A stretch of DNA of 64,000 nucleotides from NCBI RefSeq assembly GCF_051106095.1, contig NC_135783.1:183288947-183352946 (forward strand). The letters run 5' to 3'. Shown piece after piece: positions 1-35,826 of the stretch. Position numbers and translations under genes: made by a program. This DNA comes from Pogona vitticeps (taxonomy: Eukaryota > Chordata > Lepidosauria > Squamata > Agamidae). The notes beneath the pieces are model-generated. The model saw only the letters and a list, made by a program, of their open reading frames with translations, was not told the DNA's origin and ran no database searches. Position 1 is the stretch's first letter, and every line of letters starts with the position of its first letter.

Positions 1-876
1 ACAGTTTCAAAAGCTTTTGTAATCCCAACATATTATCATCTACTAGATAGTGGTAGAATACAAGCATGCTAATGAGGAGCTTTATAATGGGTACTATATT
101 TACATCTGCTGCCCATAATTACTGTATTTAGCCATCGAAAATATTACAGTAACAGTAATTATGTTGAAAGGTAAATGGCTATGAAGCAATATTTTAGTAA
201 AATACGAATATTGGTATCAGATCACAATAAATACCAAGAAAGAGATTATGCCAATTGGTAGAAACTAAGGAAAACTAAATTCTGCAATGGCTCACCCCAA
301 AAAATTGGGAAAGAAACTTCAGTGATGATGTGATAGTAGCAGCCCGTCTTAACGGCTGCCATAGTGGAAGTTCCAGCTCTAATGCTAAAATGATGCAAAC
401 CAGTAATTATTTGAGAGAGGAAGTTTGAATCTGGAAAGTACAATAGTTACTGTAAAATTGCAAGTAGTCAATATAGCAAAATGTTTGAGATTATGAGTGA
501 AATACGTTTTTCTGATACACATTTTAAATGTTTCAAGCTTTCCGGTCTTAATGATACATATATCAATTTGAGGAAATTATATTTCCTTCATGGGTTGGAA
601 TCCACAGTTATCTTCCATTCAGAGAAAGGATTCATATCTTGAGGGAGCTGTTGTTCATGAAAGTGGAAATTATTTCTACCAATGTGCTCTGCACCCCTTG
701 AAAAATATACTAATTTCTGATTGATCACACCCTTGAGTTAAAGAATCTACCTGATTGTGGAAAGCTATTGTCAGACCCAACCTAGTTTTTTAGTTAGATT
801 TATTTCATTTGACTTTTTACATTTGGTTCATATGTGCTTTCTGTATAAAATTTTCCTATTCCTTCTGTTGTTGCAG
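1..876. other. ALS2 intron, no gene seen
   Basis: AT-rich unique-looking sequence upstream of the first ALS2 exon. I did not recognise a further ALS2 exon or a repeat here. Confidence 0.5.
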
Positions 877-25521
<24,645 letters not shown>

Positions 25522-26190
25522 ACCATTTGCCTGAATATGGAGGAATATTTTGAACGGAGTTTTTCTCCTTCTCAGCAGTTGCCTAAAATGAAGAAAAAAA
25601 TAATCATGATGTGGTTGTCATTCCTCAACCACTCTGAAAGACAGGAAAAGCAAAGCCCTGAGATAATCAGAAAAAAACAGAGGCCGCAGAAGGTACTTCG
25701 CTGGACAGCTGGCAAGGAAGAATTCTGTTCAGAGTCCCACCCACATTGAATTCATTCAAAGAAGCATCATCCTTTTAAGTTGAACAGGCTGTCAGCTTCA
25801 TGTTTCATGAAGGATGGAGATGAACTCAGAAACACATTGTGGCTTTCTAAATCTGACTAAATCACCAGGAAAAAGTTGACATGAGTAATCTGTGGCACCT
25901 CTTGCTCGAAAGGGTTTGAGTGATCCTTTCTGTAAATACGGATTCAACAGGAGCCACAAATGTTGATGTGGAAACCATCTGAACGGTTAAGTGAGAATTT
26001 ACTAATGGGGAGTGGTGAGAATAGAGGAGTTGACAACTGTTTTTTTCTGGTTTGGCTTATGCTTTAACATCAAGGAACACTGGTCATTGTGAACCTCAGC
26101 ACTGAATTTGATAGTTAATGTTTACAAGAACTCACAATTTTCCAGTTTCTGAGCCTTGGTAATGCAAGACTCGAGATGAACAAAATATAC

Positions 26191-26222
26191 AATAAATGGG
26201 ACAGTTTTCTTGTGCAAATAAA
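26191..26222 (+). terminator. Tandem AATAAA polyadenylation signals
   Basis: AATAAA at 26191-26196 and again at 26217-26222, about 0.7 kb after the ALS2 stop codon, on the coding strand. They are the first canonical signals after the stop. Confidence 0.5.
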
Positions 26223-26632
26223 TCCCAGGTTAGAGAAGGGTACAAATACGATCTGAGTACACATGGGTTTGCTCAAGATTGCAATATAGGTTTAGTGTGC
26301 TAAGCCACTGTACCTGGTTGCCTAAAGGAATTTTTTAAATGCTATTTTTGTTGAACTACTGTTTAAAACACACACACGAACAAACAAACCATTCACGTCA
26401 TTGTTCCTGTGACTTTCTCCTTGACTTATATAAATAATGTTAGCTGATGTCTTGGATGAAACTGGTGCTGTTCTTTACCATGTTGTCATCGATGAGTGGC
26501 AGATGTAAAAATTAACTTGTGTTAGTACAACCCATGCAAATAATTTGTGGAAATTTGAATCATGGCTTGTGTGTAGCTCCTTTATTTAAAAAAAAGGGTG
26601 GGAGCGGTTACTTTAAATTAAGCTGTTTTCAT

Positions 26633-26638
26633 AATAAA
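26633..26638 (+). terminator. Distal AATAAA polyadenylation signal
   Basis: AATAAA about 1.1 kb after the ALS2 stop, followed within 30 bases by a GT/T-rich stretch (tgtggtgatttcttttgtg) that would suit a downstream element. Confidence 0.45.
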
Positions 26639-26639
26639 G

Positions 26640-27117
26640 AGTATTATTACTTCTGTGGTGATTTCTTTTGTGACAGTCAACACAAATCCCACATTGTTAC
26701 ACATCTGCAATTGCTTTAAGGTGGTTCTTCTGCAAAGAGCACAATCATTAATTCTTCTATAATCAGTGTTGCTTGTAAGCATTATAAATTAAGCTTTCGT
26801 TCAGTTTTATTCTCCTTACCAAACAACCTTACATTCAGAAGATAAAATTGATTGACTTAAAATACTTTGCCGGCTCAAGAAAGGGAGTAGGATAAGAGGC
26901 AACAAGAGATTTATAATGTCTTGGGAACCCTACAGGCTGCAGAAGCTGCAGGCACAGGAGATTGTCATCAGTAATACAAAAATACAATCTTCTTTGTAAT
27001 CCATGGGAGGAGCCTGCTTTACAAACCGGTAGTGTTTTCACACTGTTCTCTATAGTATGCTCTAATCATAATAAAAAGGATAAGGGCAATAATTTGGGAA
27101 GGTGCTAGATTAACTCT
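26640..27117. other. Intergenic, nothing recognised
   Basis: AT-rich sequence after the last candidate ALS2 polyadenylation signal. No gene or repeat recognised. Confidence 0.4.
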
Positions 27118-27348
27118 ATGCTGGCTGGATAGCTCAGTGAGTTTAGTATCTGGCTGTGGAGCCAGAAGTGGTGAGTTTTTTTCTCTCCACTGTGCCTCAT
27201 GGGAGTAGAACTAACCGACATAGCCTTGGGCAAGCTGCACAGGCCCAGAGCACCCCAGGAGCAGCGAATGGCAAACTGCCTCTGAGTTTTCTCTGCCTAG
27301 TAAACCCTAGAAAGGGTCACAATGTCAAAACTGCTTTGGCAGCACATC

Positions 27349-27390
<42 letters not shown>

Positions 27391-27391
27391 T
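27118..27391 (+). mobile_element. tRNA-derived SINE ending in a GAT microsatellite
   Basis: It opens with ctggatagctcagtgagttt (tRNA-like A box), has a weak B-box area, continues with cagcgaatggcaaactgcct and ends ccctagaaagggtcacaatg before (GAT)n at 27348-27390. The 3' text resembles the BovB-related tail of squamate SINEs. The poly-Asp ORF is a product of the microsatellite. Confidence 0.6.
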
Positions 27392-30009
27392 CAATCGTAC
27401 GAACATAATAAACAACAAATGCGCAGCCCGAACACATGAGAATTAAATGAATGGCGGAAGGCATGTATTCAAGCCCCACCTCCAACATTTCCCCTCAGGC
27501 CCACTTGGCCAACTGATCATGAGCCTATACAGGGAGGAGGGTTCTGAGCACGTTCACCTGAAGATGCTTACAAACCTTCCCACCTCTGAAGAACAATGTT
27601 GCAGTCTATGACCGCTTATGCGAAATAAGACTCGCCCATTTTGGTCACGTGCCTGTTTGTTCTTGACGCAAAAGTCTGATGCCACTGACTTGATCAGACT
27701 TCAAGAGACACCAGGGATGGGATGTGTATGTTTGATATTTAATAGATGCTGGGTCAATATCCTTCCCCTAGGGCCAGAGTGGCTATTAAATCAATGGAAC
27801 GACTGCCAGAGTGACCCGAAACCATCCTCTTTTTAAAAATACCTTAACATTATCAGTTTGGGTGTCACAGATGAACAGGAGAAAAATATCTGTAAACAGA
27901 AGATCCAAATGAGGTGACATATCTATTTGTCACCCCAGCAGTCTAATCTTAAACGCTTGTGGAACGTTTTGAAGAGATGGCTACAATGGTGATTTCAGTT
28001 CTTTGTGATGAGTAGCGGTGATAAACAGAAGCTCATTACAGAAAGAGGATTACACATGGACAATACATTTCATAAGATAATATTTAACAGAGACCAGTGT
28101 GCAATTGGGAGACTGGGCTGACAGAACTGCTTTTTAGAGGAGAACTGGGATGGGAAACCCTCCCTGCCCCCTGTCTCCACTGCTCTTAGAGCTAAAGAAA
28201 CTCTGGAGTTGATTTTCAGGCAGCACATGGGGCTGAGGGGCTGAATATCTGGGGTAGTTAGGCGCAATACAACACTGGATTTATACCAAGGTAATTGAGA
28301 ATTTTACATTAACATGTGCATCTCATCAGTACTACACAGAATTTACTTTGCTTTTTATTATTATTTTGGCATGGCCTTTTGAGTATTATTTGTTTCGAAG
28401 AATAATTCTTCAGAAAAATTGTGTTAGTAGTTTTAAGGGTTCCAATTTAAGGAGTAAGTTCTGTTTAACTCAGTGGGGCTTATGTCTGAAAAAGTATAAT
28501 TAAGATCAAACAAAAAAATCTCTTTTTTCAGTGGTTTTGGAGCAAATAAATTAGAAGATTTGAACAATGCTGCTTGGTAATATCTTGAAAGTTTAACAAG
28601 TGCAATATATTGTTTTAGATTTGCACCTCTCTGGAACCCTATATCTAATTGTGTTTTATTCACTAACTGCTGAAAACAAATGTTTAAGCAGATTATTTCC
28701 AGTTCATTTTACTCTGATGTAATTATTAGGGTGTGAGAATCCCATAATTAAACAGCATAGATCTCTGTCAACAACCTGGCTGAAGCATGGGAAGATTAGA
28801 TTTGGTGGATTGAATTGTCTTACTCTGAAAATGTCTCAGTTTAAATGTCTTCCATTGATGTAAATGGCTGTATCTCTTACAGACTGCTACTAGATGGTTT
28901 ACATTTTGAAATTTGTTGCCATACAACTTATTTGTAAATATCATCAAATGATCCACAAGGACCAGAGACAACATTCCAAATGAAGAAGATACAGGGAATT
29001 CAAATAATTCGCCACCAGCACAGAGGAGATCTTTGTGAAAGAAAACGGTTAAGGAGCTTTATTCCCTCCTCGGTAATAAGCTATGCAAAGGTTACGTTTC
29101 TGCGGATTACAGAGGAAAGGATGTGCCTAAGATTAGTCAGAGCAGTAAGGTGACTGAGGTTACTAACATCCAACAAGTGTTTTCCTTGGGAATTTTATGA
29201 GACGGGACTACATTGTAAATTCTGATGAGAAATCATCTGCCCCTCCAGAAAAAACAGGATGTCGTATAGAAGGGGTTCTCAGTGGCAGTAGTGAAATTCA
29301 CTTGCAGGTTAATAATAGGTAAGTTAATTTCTTTTTCTTTGGATGATGAACAATGTCCAAACAAGCTAATAATTTCATTTTTAAAGGGAACAAACAGTAA
29401 CAGGGAGGAGTTATGGTAAATATAAAAGCTACTGCACAATATATGCCATTTCTTAAAGAGTTCTGTCACAGCTTTTATCTATCTCATTGTAAGATTCCTC
29501 TTTTCCTTCTGGAGCTGCAGCTTTGTTAAGCTTCTTTTGCAAGAGCGTATTCTGCCACATTTAGTGTGTGACATTTGTGTCCTTTCATGATTTCGCTTTT
29601 TTTCATTCTAAATAATGTACACATACAAGCAGGAAGATATGATCTGGTTATTATGCTGTTAATTCCAAATACCAGGCTTTTGATATTTGTGTGTTTCACC
29701 TAATCAGATTTATTTTGGCACTGCAAATCACCAGGGCTTCTTTTGTTCTTATTTTTTATTTTCAACTTCATCTTGCGAGCAAGCAGCAGCCAGCTTCCGG
29801 CTGGCGTGTTTCTGCCTCCTTTCCCTTCCATAATAGATGAAAGGACGATGTTGGAAGCTTCCACGTCCGTGTTTAAAAGTTACCATCCTTTGTTACTCTG
29901 TCCAACCAGAAACACAGTCTGCCATTTGTTGAAACAAGCTAGGGTCATAAACCACAACTGGACCCTTAGATTGCTTCAATAAACTGCAGTGTAAACTAAT
30001 TTAAAGTAT
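27392..30009. other. Intergenic, mostly unrecognised
   Basis: No convincing exon. A short repeat fragment at 28440-28490 (aagttctgtttaactcagtg and flanks) belongs to the 'tactcagaagtaagtccc' family that is common in reptiles and appears again at 47100 and 54510. Upstream non-coding MPP4 sequence could lie anywhere here. Confidence 0.4.
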
Positions 30010-30412
30010 TGTGCTTAAAGGTGTGAAAGAAAGCCAGTTCAGTGGCTGCTCCCAGGTTATGAAACATACTTCCCCAAGACAGTGGGTTGACTCCCACCTT
30101 CCTGTCCTGCCATCATTCAGTGAAGGCTTTCCATTTTGGGCAGACTTTTAAGTGACAGCTGAGGATGTTAGGAATGCAGCATTTACTGAATTCAGAGATT
30201 TAAAATATGATTCTAAAACTATTTGTAATTGTGGGTTTTAATACCATCAATTTTTTAGTTATCAATTATGGTGTTTAATGCTGTTAATACTGTTTAATTA
30301 TGTAGTAGACTTTGGTTTTATGGTGTTTTTAACTGTGTTTTTTGTGTTGTTGTGAGCCATCTTGATTCCCTTATGGGGAATAAGGTGGCATATAAATAAA
30401 TTAATATATACA
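30010..30412 (+). mobile_element. L2-type LINE 3' end
   Basis: gttgtgagccatcttgattc, then ggggaataaggtggcatata and AAATAAAT, with the AT-rich stretch before it: an L2 3' terminus without coding sequence. Confidence 0.6.
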
Positions 30413-30864
30413 CATAAATAAGTAAACAATTTACCATTTTTGAATGTAACATAAAATCATGACAATTTTTTTTTAAAAAATGACAGTTTTCATCATCTTG
30501 TACCTAAACCTGGGGGACTAAGTCCAAGTCCCTTGAGTTAGTGCTAATCAGGGCCTGCAACAATCCATGGACAGATGGGCAACAATTCTGATGGTTTATT
30601 TTGAATTGGAACACTTGTGCTTTTCTATAACAGGTTCTGCTCTTAATGGCTCGCTTCTGTGCCAAGTCTGAAATTACCTGAACAATTCCAAACATTTTTC
30701 ATGGCAGCCTGGCTTTTCACTTTTATATATATGTAAGAATATTTAATTTAGTTTGCACTCTGTATTGGTCTGTAGGAAAGTGAACTCTGTTAAACTATAC
30801 CAACCTAGCACTGTTAATAAGAATTAAAGAGAAGGAACCAGGTAGAAGTAACAGATGGTATTGG

Positions 30865-33532
30865 GATCTTGTTGGTATACTGTGCTCCCCACGACCCAGC
30901 CACCTCCCTACCGGAGCTAACTGACTTCATCTCCATGGCTCTGTTGGGATCCTCGAGACTGATTGTCTTGGGCGATTTCAACATCCATGCGAAGGCAGAG
31001 GTTACTGTTCCAGCTCTTGAGTTCATAGAAACCATGGCTTCCTTGGACATGTCCCAACACATTAACGGCCCCACACATATGGGTGGCGACTCTTTGGACC
31101 TGGTTTTCTCCACTGAGCGGAGAGAGTGGCTCAATGGTGACTGACCTTCGGTTGGTCCCCTTGTCGTGGTCGGACCATCACCTGATAAAGTGCAATCTTA
31201 CAATGGCCCTCTCTCCCCATGGGGAGCAGAGACCTATTTTCATGGTCTGCACTCCCAGGCTACTGGATCCTATTGGATTCTAGGATGCCATGCGTGGGAT
31301 TTCGATTGACCTGGCTGGCGCTCCTGTCAAGGCCCTGGTGGGTGGCTGGTATGCTGCCGCCACCAAGGGCTATAGACACGATTGCTCCTAAACATCCTCT
31401 CCATCGCAGAGCCCGGCCAGCACCTTGGTTTAACCAGCTATGAAGTGGAATAGGAAAAGGCTAGAGAGTGTTTGGAAACAGAACCTGATGAAAAATAACT
31501 TAAAAGCTGCCAAGGTCGCGTCTAACCTCTATCTTGCTAAGGCAGAGGCTGCTAGGAAAGCCTATTTGCTGTCCAGATGAGCGAAGCATCCAATCAGCAG
31601 GCGGAACTTTTCCATACAGTATGCGACCTATCCGGAATTGGCCACAATGATTGGCCTCCATCTAGTATTTCTTGTGACCAATTTGTAGCATTTTTAAAAT
31701 CAAAAGTGGAGGTCATCCGTTGGGATCTTGTACCCTATTTGAAAACAGTGGATCGAGTTAAGACGTCCAGCGCAGCGCCTTGTCCACTGAGAATTACTCA
31801 GTTTTAACCTGTGACATCTACAGAGGTGAACAAGGCACTTGATTGATGCCGAGCCTCCTCCTCCTCCTCCCTTGACCCTTGCCTGGCCTGGCTAATCAAA
31901 TCTGCCAGGTCGGTGATAACTGAATTGGCCACTGAAATAATAAATGGGTCTGTTCTTGAGGGTAAGCCTTAAGGAAATGCTCATTAGACCCATTAGAAAG
32001 AAACCGAGCTTGGCGGCGGACAACATTGGCAATTATTGGCCTGTCACCAATGTTTCTTTTCTCAGCAAGGTAGTTGAGAAGGTGGTGGCCGACCAGCATC
32101 AGGCTCTATTGGGATGAAACCAATGCCCTGGATCCATTTCAGTTGGGCTTCAGGCCGCACCACGGCATGGAAATGGCATTGGTCATCCTGCTGGATGACC
32201 TACTTAGGGAGGCCGACAGGGGCAAAATGTCCTTGTTCGTCTCTCTTGATATCTCAGCCACCTTTGATACTGTCGGCCATGGTATCTTCCTGGGGAGGCT
32301 CTCTGAGTTGGAGATTGCTCTCACTTGATTCCGGTCCTTCTTGGAGGGCCATCCTCAGAGAGTGCAGCTTGGGGAGAATGTATTTCCCCCGTGGTCCCTC
32401 AGTTATGGGGTTCCACAGGGTTTGATCATCTCCCCAATGCTGTTTAACATCTGTATGATGCCGTGGCGGGGGGTCATCCGGGGATGTGGAGCTTCATGTC
32501 ACCAATACGCTGATGACACGCAGCTCTGCATCTCCTTTTTTCCATCTGCAGTCGATGCTGTTCTGTCCCTTGGGTGCTGCCTGGAGGCCATTCTGCAATG
32601 GATGCAGTCAAATGGACTAAGGTTGAACCCAGACAAGACAGAGGTCCTGTCAGTAGTTAGGGGAACTCCCTCTCTTTTTGGGAGGTGACTCTCACCATAA
32701 AGAATTCAGTTCACACTCTGGGGTTCCATCTTGACCCCGTGCTTACCATGAAGACCCAGGTAGTGTCTGTGGTTCAGTCTGCCCACTTAACATCTTTGGT
32801 GGATCGTCCAACTGCGTCCCTATCTAGACACAGTGGCACTCACCACGCTGTTCCATGTGCTGGTAGTCTCAAGAACAGACTACTGTAACGCACTCTGCAT
32901 GGGGCTTCCTTTGAGACTGATGCGGAACCTTCAGATGGTCCAGAACACGGCAGTCAGACTATTAACGGAGGTGAAAAGATTTCACCATATTTCCCCCACT
33001 CTGGCCACCTTACACTGGCTACCTATTCGCTTCCGCATTGATTTCAAGGTGTTAACCATTATATAAAAAGCCCTTAACGGTTTAGGACCTCGATACCTGG
33101 CAGAGCGCCTTCTTCCACCCAGTTCTACCACGTATCACCCACTCCAGTCAGGCTTGGCAGCTGAGGGTCCTAATGCCAAGAGAGGCCTGGTGGGGGAAAA
33201 ACAGAAATTGGGCCTTCTCGGCAGCGGCCCCTTGGCTTTATAACAACTTAGCTGCTGAGATTCGCCTGGCTTCCTCGCTGAGGGCCTTCAAGACTAACTT
33301 GAAGACATGGCTATACAGGCAGGCCTTTCCTACAGCCATTACCTAGCCTATCTCCCCTTTTCTTTTTCTTTTCTCTCCTTCTTCTTCCTTTTCTGTTTTC
33401 CTCTCTTTTTTTCCTTTCCCATCTTGGATTAATCTGGATTTTATCTTTTTTATTTTTTATTTTTTTATATGTAAACTGCCCAGAGTAGACCTGTTCTAGA
33501 TGGGCAGTATATAAATCTAATAAATAAATTAC
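30865..33532 (+). mobile_element. Decayed L2-type LINE, 5'-truncated
   Basis: Broken frames encode an endonuclease end (SRLIVLGDFNIHAKAEV, GGDSLDLVFS), reverse transcriptase (LDPFQLGFRPHHGMEMALVI, FVSLDISATFDTVGHG, YGVPQGLIISPMLFNICM, CHQYADDTQLCISF, LNPDKTEVLSVV) and a C-terminal part (MVQNTAVRLLTEVKRFHHIS). The 3' end at 33470-33532 is gtaaactgcccagagtagac ... gcagtatataaatctaataa. There are many stops and shifts, so the copy is old. It lies between ALS2 and MPP4. Confidence 0.88.
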
Positions 33533-34218
33533 CTGGAGCTTGTTGGGTTTTTTGTTTTGTTTTTTGTTTTTGTTTTTTTTAGTAATGAGGGTGTAACAAA
33601 GTTATATTTCAAAAAGTGTGCTGCTTATGTAATGAATAGAAACAAGTTAACTGTATTGATGTAATAAATAGCAGTTCTTTACTTTTCAAAACTACCTTTT
33701 AGGGTGTTTTTAAAGCCATATTGACAGGATTTTTTCAAATTTGGTGCCTTTTGAAAGTAACAAGAGAGAATAAGCTATACAAGTTACTTTTTCAAACATT
33801 ACAAGGAGAAACAACATTGGCTTGCATAACCTTTCAAATCCTTGTAACATACAGATTTATGCAAGTTGCCCACAGGGAGTGAACTGAAATGACTTGGCCA
33901 TCCTACCCGGAAATGGTTTACAAGGCAGATCTGTCATCATTCTGTAATCTCCCAAACAGTATGCCATGTGATCTTGAGCACAAGGGACAAATATAGAGGT
34001 CCCACTGGCTCACGCAGTCAAGGTTGCGTCAGTTGGATTACTCAGAAGCCATTCACCACTTGAGACATGGACATGGGCTGGAGCTCATTGGCTAAAAGCT
34101 GTTCCAGCATCTTTTGAGAGAGTGGATGGACAGTCAGATTAAATGGCTGATAGGCAGGAAGAGATGGAGGAAGCTGGACGGCAAAGCACATCATTGACGC
34201 ACACTCTCATTCCCAGAA
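33533..34218. other. Intergenic, nothing recognised
   Basis: A T-rich stretch with a GTTTT repeat at 33550-33580, then unique-looking sequence. Confidence 0.4.
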
Positions 34219-34980
34219 ATGCACACAAACTTCGTGCTAGAGTATGGGGACAAGTTTTATGTGTGGTTGTGCTGGTCTATAGCCTGTGTCCTGAGCACAC
34301 TCCTATACTGCAGTGAGTCCTGGACCCTTTATGCACGGCAGGAGAGGAAGCTGAACACGTTCCATATGCGTTGTCTCCGACACATTTTTGGTATCACCTG
34401 GCAGGACAACGTTCCAAACAGAGTAGTCCTAGAACAAGCTGGAATTTTTACCATGCATACATTACTGAAACAGCGACGTCTATGTTGGCTCGGGCACGTC
34501 GTGAGAATGGTTGACAGTCAGATTCCAAAAGATCTTCTGTATGGAGAATTAGTGCAGGGAAATCGCCCCAGAGGGAGACCACAGCTGCAATAAAGAATAT
34601 CTGCAAGCGGGATCTGAAGGGCTTAGGAATGGACCTCAACAGATGGGAAATGTTGACATCTAAGCGTTCAGCCTGGAGGCAGGCTGTGCATCATGGCCTC
34701 TCCCAATTTGAAGAGACCCTTGTCCAGCAGGCCAAGGCAAAAAGGCAGTCTCAAAACCAGCAAAATCAGGGAGCTGGACAGGGGACAGATTGTACTTGTC
34801 TTCAGTGTGGAAGGGATTGTCACTCTCGAATTGGCCTTCTCGGCCACACTAGATGCTGTTCCAAGACATCTATTCAGAGCATGTTACCATAGTCTCTCGA
34901 GACTAAAAGATGCCTACCTGCTGGTATCCAGCTGTGGTACTGCTGTGCCCAAACCACCTAAGATTCTGTGTACCAATTGA
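34219..34980 (+). mobile_element. C-terminal fragment of a second non-LTR retrotransposon
   Basis: Broken frames read LLYCSESWTLYARQERKLNT, FHMRCLRHIFGITWQDNVPN and RRLCWLGHVVRMVDSQIPKD, then LVQGNRPRGRPQLQ. This is the region after the reverse transcriptase that ends many non-LTR elements (compare the BovB equivalents in this window, which are clearly distinct). It is neither BovB nor the L2 next to it. Clade not determined. Confidence 0.65.
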
Positions 34981-35404
34981 ATTAGACTGTTCAAACCTAA
35001 ATCTTGTGTCTTGGTGAAGTAGCTAATGCACAGGGGTCAGAATCCTGATTGCATAAGCAGAGTTCACATAAGTCTTTCCTTCCTTCCTGAAGGGTCAACT
35101 TTGAACATCCAGTTTCTCACTGGCTCGGAAACTGGGTACCTGTCCAGTTAATATGACCAATCCCACAAAGGAGAGCTGGCAAGAGCCAAACACCTGTTTT
35201 GCAATGGCCCGCACACCCATCTTTTTCTCTCTCTTTAGACTTGGCCTGTGTTTTTGATAGTCTGCTGCTTTCTGCCAAACCATAAAGGACTTGGCATTGA
35301 AGACTGGGAATATTCACTCATAGATAGAAAACTTTCAAACTGAGCATTTTGCAAGTTTTCTATCTTTCGCAGGCTGCCAGGCATTTTAAATCCAGCAAAC
35401 AACA

Positions 35405-35640
35405 ATTGCCTTTAATTAATTTGTTTATGTAAAATATTTAAATGCCGCCTTTCTACTAAAGGAGGCAAGGTGGCTTACAGTCTTTAAAAGAAAGTTTAAA
35501 ACCAAATAATAAACTATTACAATATTTAAAATATATTAAAAGTCATAATAAGATAAAAATAAAAAACAGCTGTAAATTACAGAATAAAAGCCAACCCAAG
35601 CCTGCCCAAAAAAACAGCCTTCAGTCTGACTTGTTAAAAT
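35405..35640 (-). mobile_element. Retroposon remnant, reversed, A-rich
   Basis: ATTTAAATGCCGCCTTTCTACTAAAGGAGGCAAGG-type text (given in part) followed by an A-rich stretch; the minus strand matches an L2-like or SINE tail with a gene-free body. Confidence 0.4.
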
Positions 35641-35682
35641 ACTGAATGATTTAAAGCTACCACTGTTGCATGTGATCTATAC

Positions 35683-35818
35683 CAGTGGTCCTCAACCTTG
35701 GGCCTCCAGATGTTCTTGGACTTCAACTCCCAGAAATCCTGGTCAGCAGAGGTGGTGGCGAAGGCTTCTGGGAGTTGTAGTCCAAGAACATCTGGAGGCC
35801 CAAGGTTGGGGACCACTG
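35683..35818. mobile_element. Palindromic hAT-type MITE
   Basis: 136-bp near-perfect fold-back: cagtggtcctcaaccttggg at the left end and cccaaggttggggaccactg at the right, with caactcccagaa / ttctgggagttg inside. It is flanked by a perfect 8-bp duplication ATCTATAC (35675-35682 and 35819-35826), which points to hAT transposition. Confidence 0.9.
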
Positions 35819-35826
35819 ATCTATAC

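Larger units (their letters stand above)
25522..26638 (+). other. ALS2: ALS2 3' untranslated region (inferred extent)
   Basis: Sequence after the alsin stop has no further gene-like ORF and no recognised repeat. Two AATAAA signals occur close together at 26191-26196 and 26217-26222, and a third at 26633-26638, so alternative polyadenylation is possible. The true cleavage site cannot be told from the sequence. Confidence 0.6.

Noticed and set aside
25537-25749. 70-codon ORF just after the ALS2 stop
   Set aside because: It lies in the 3'UTR, is lysine-rich by composition and has no known counterpart.
27156-27446. ORF with poly-Asp
   Set aside because: Product of the GAT microsatellite at the end of a SINE.
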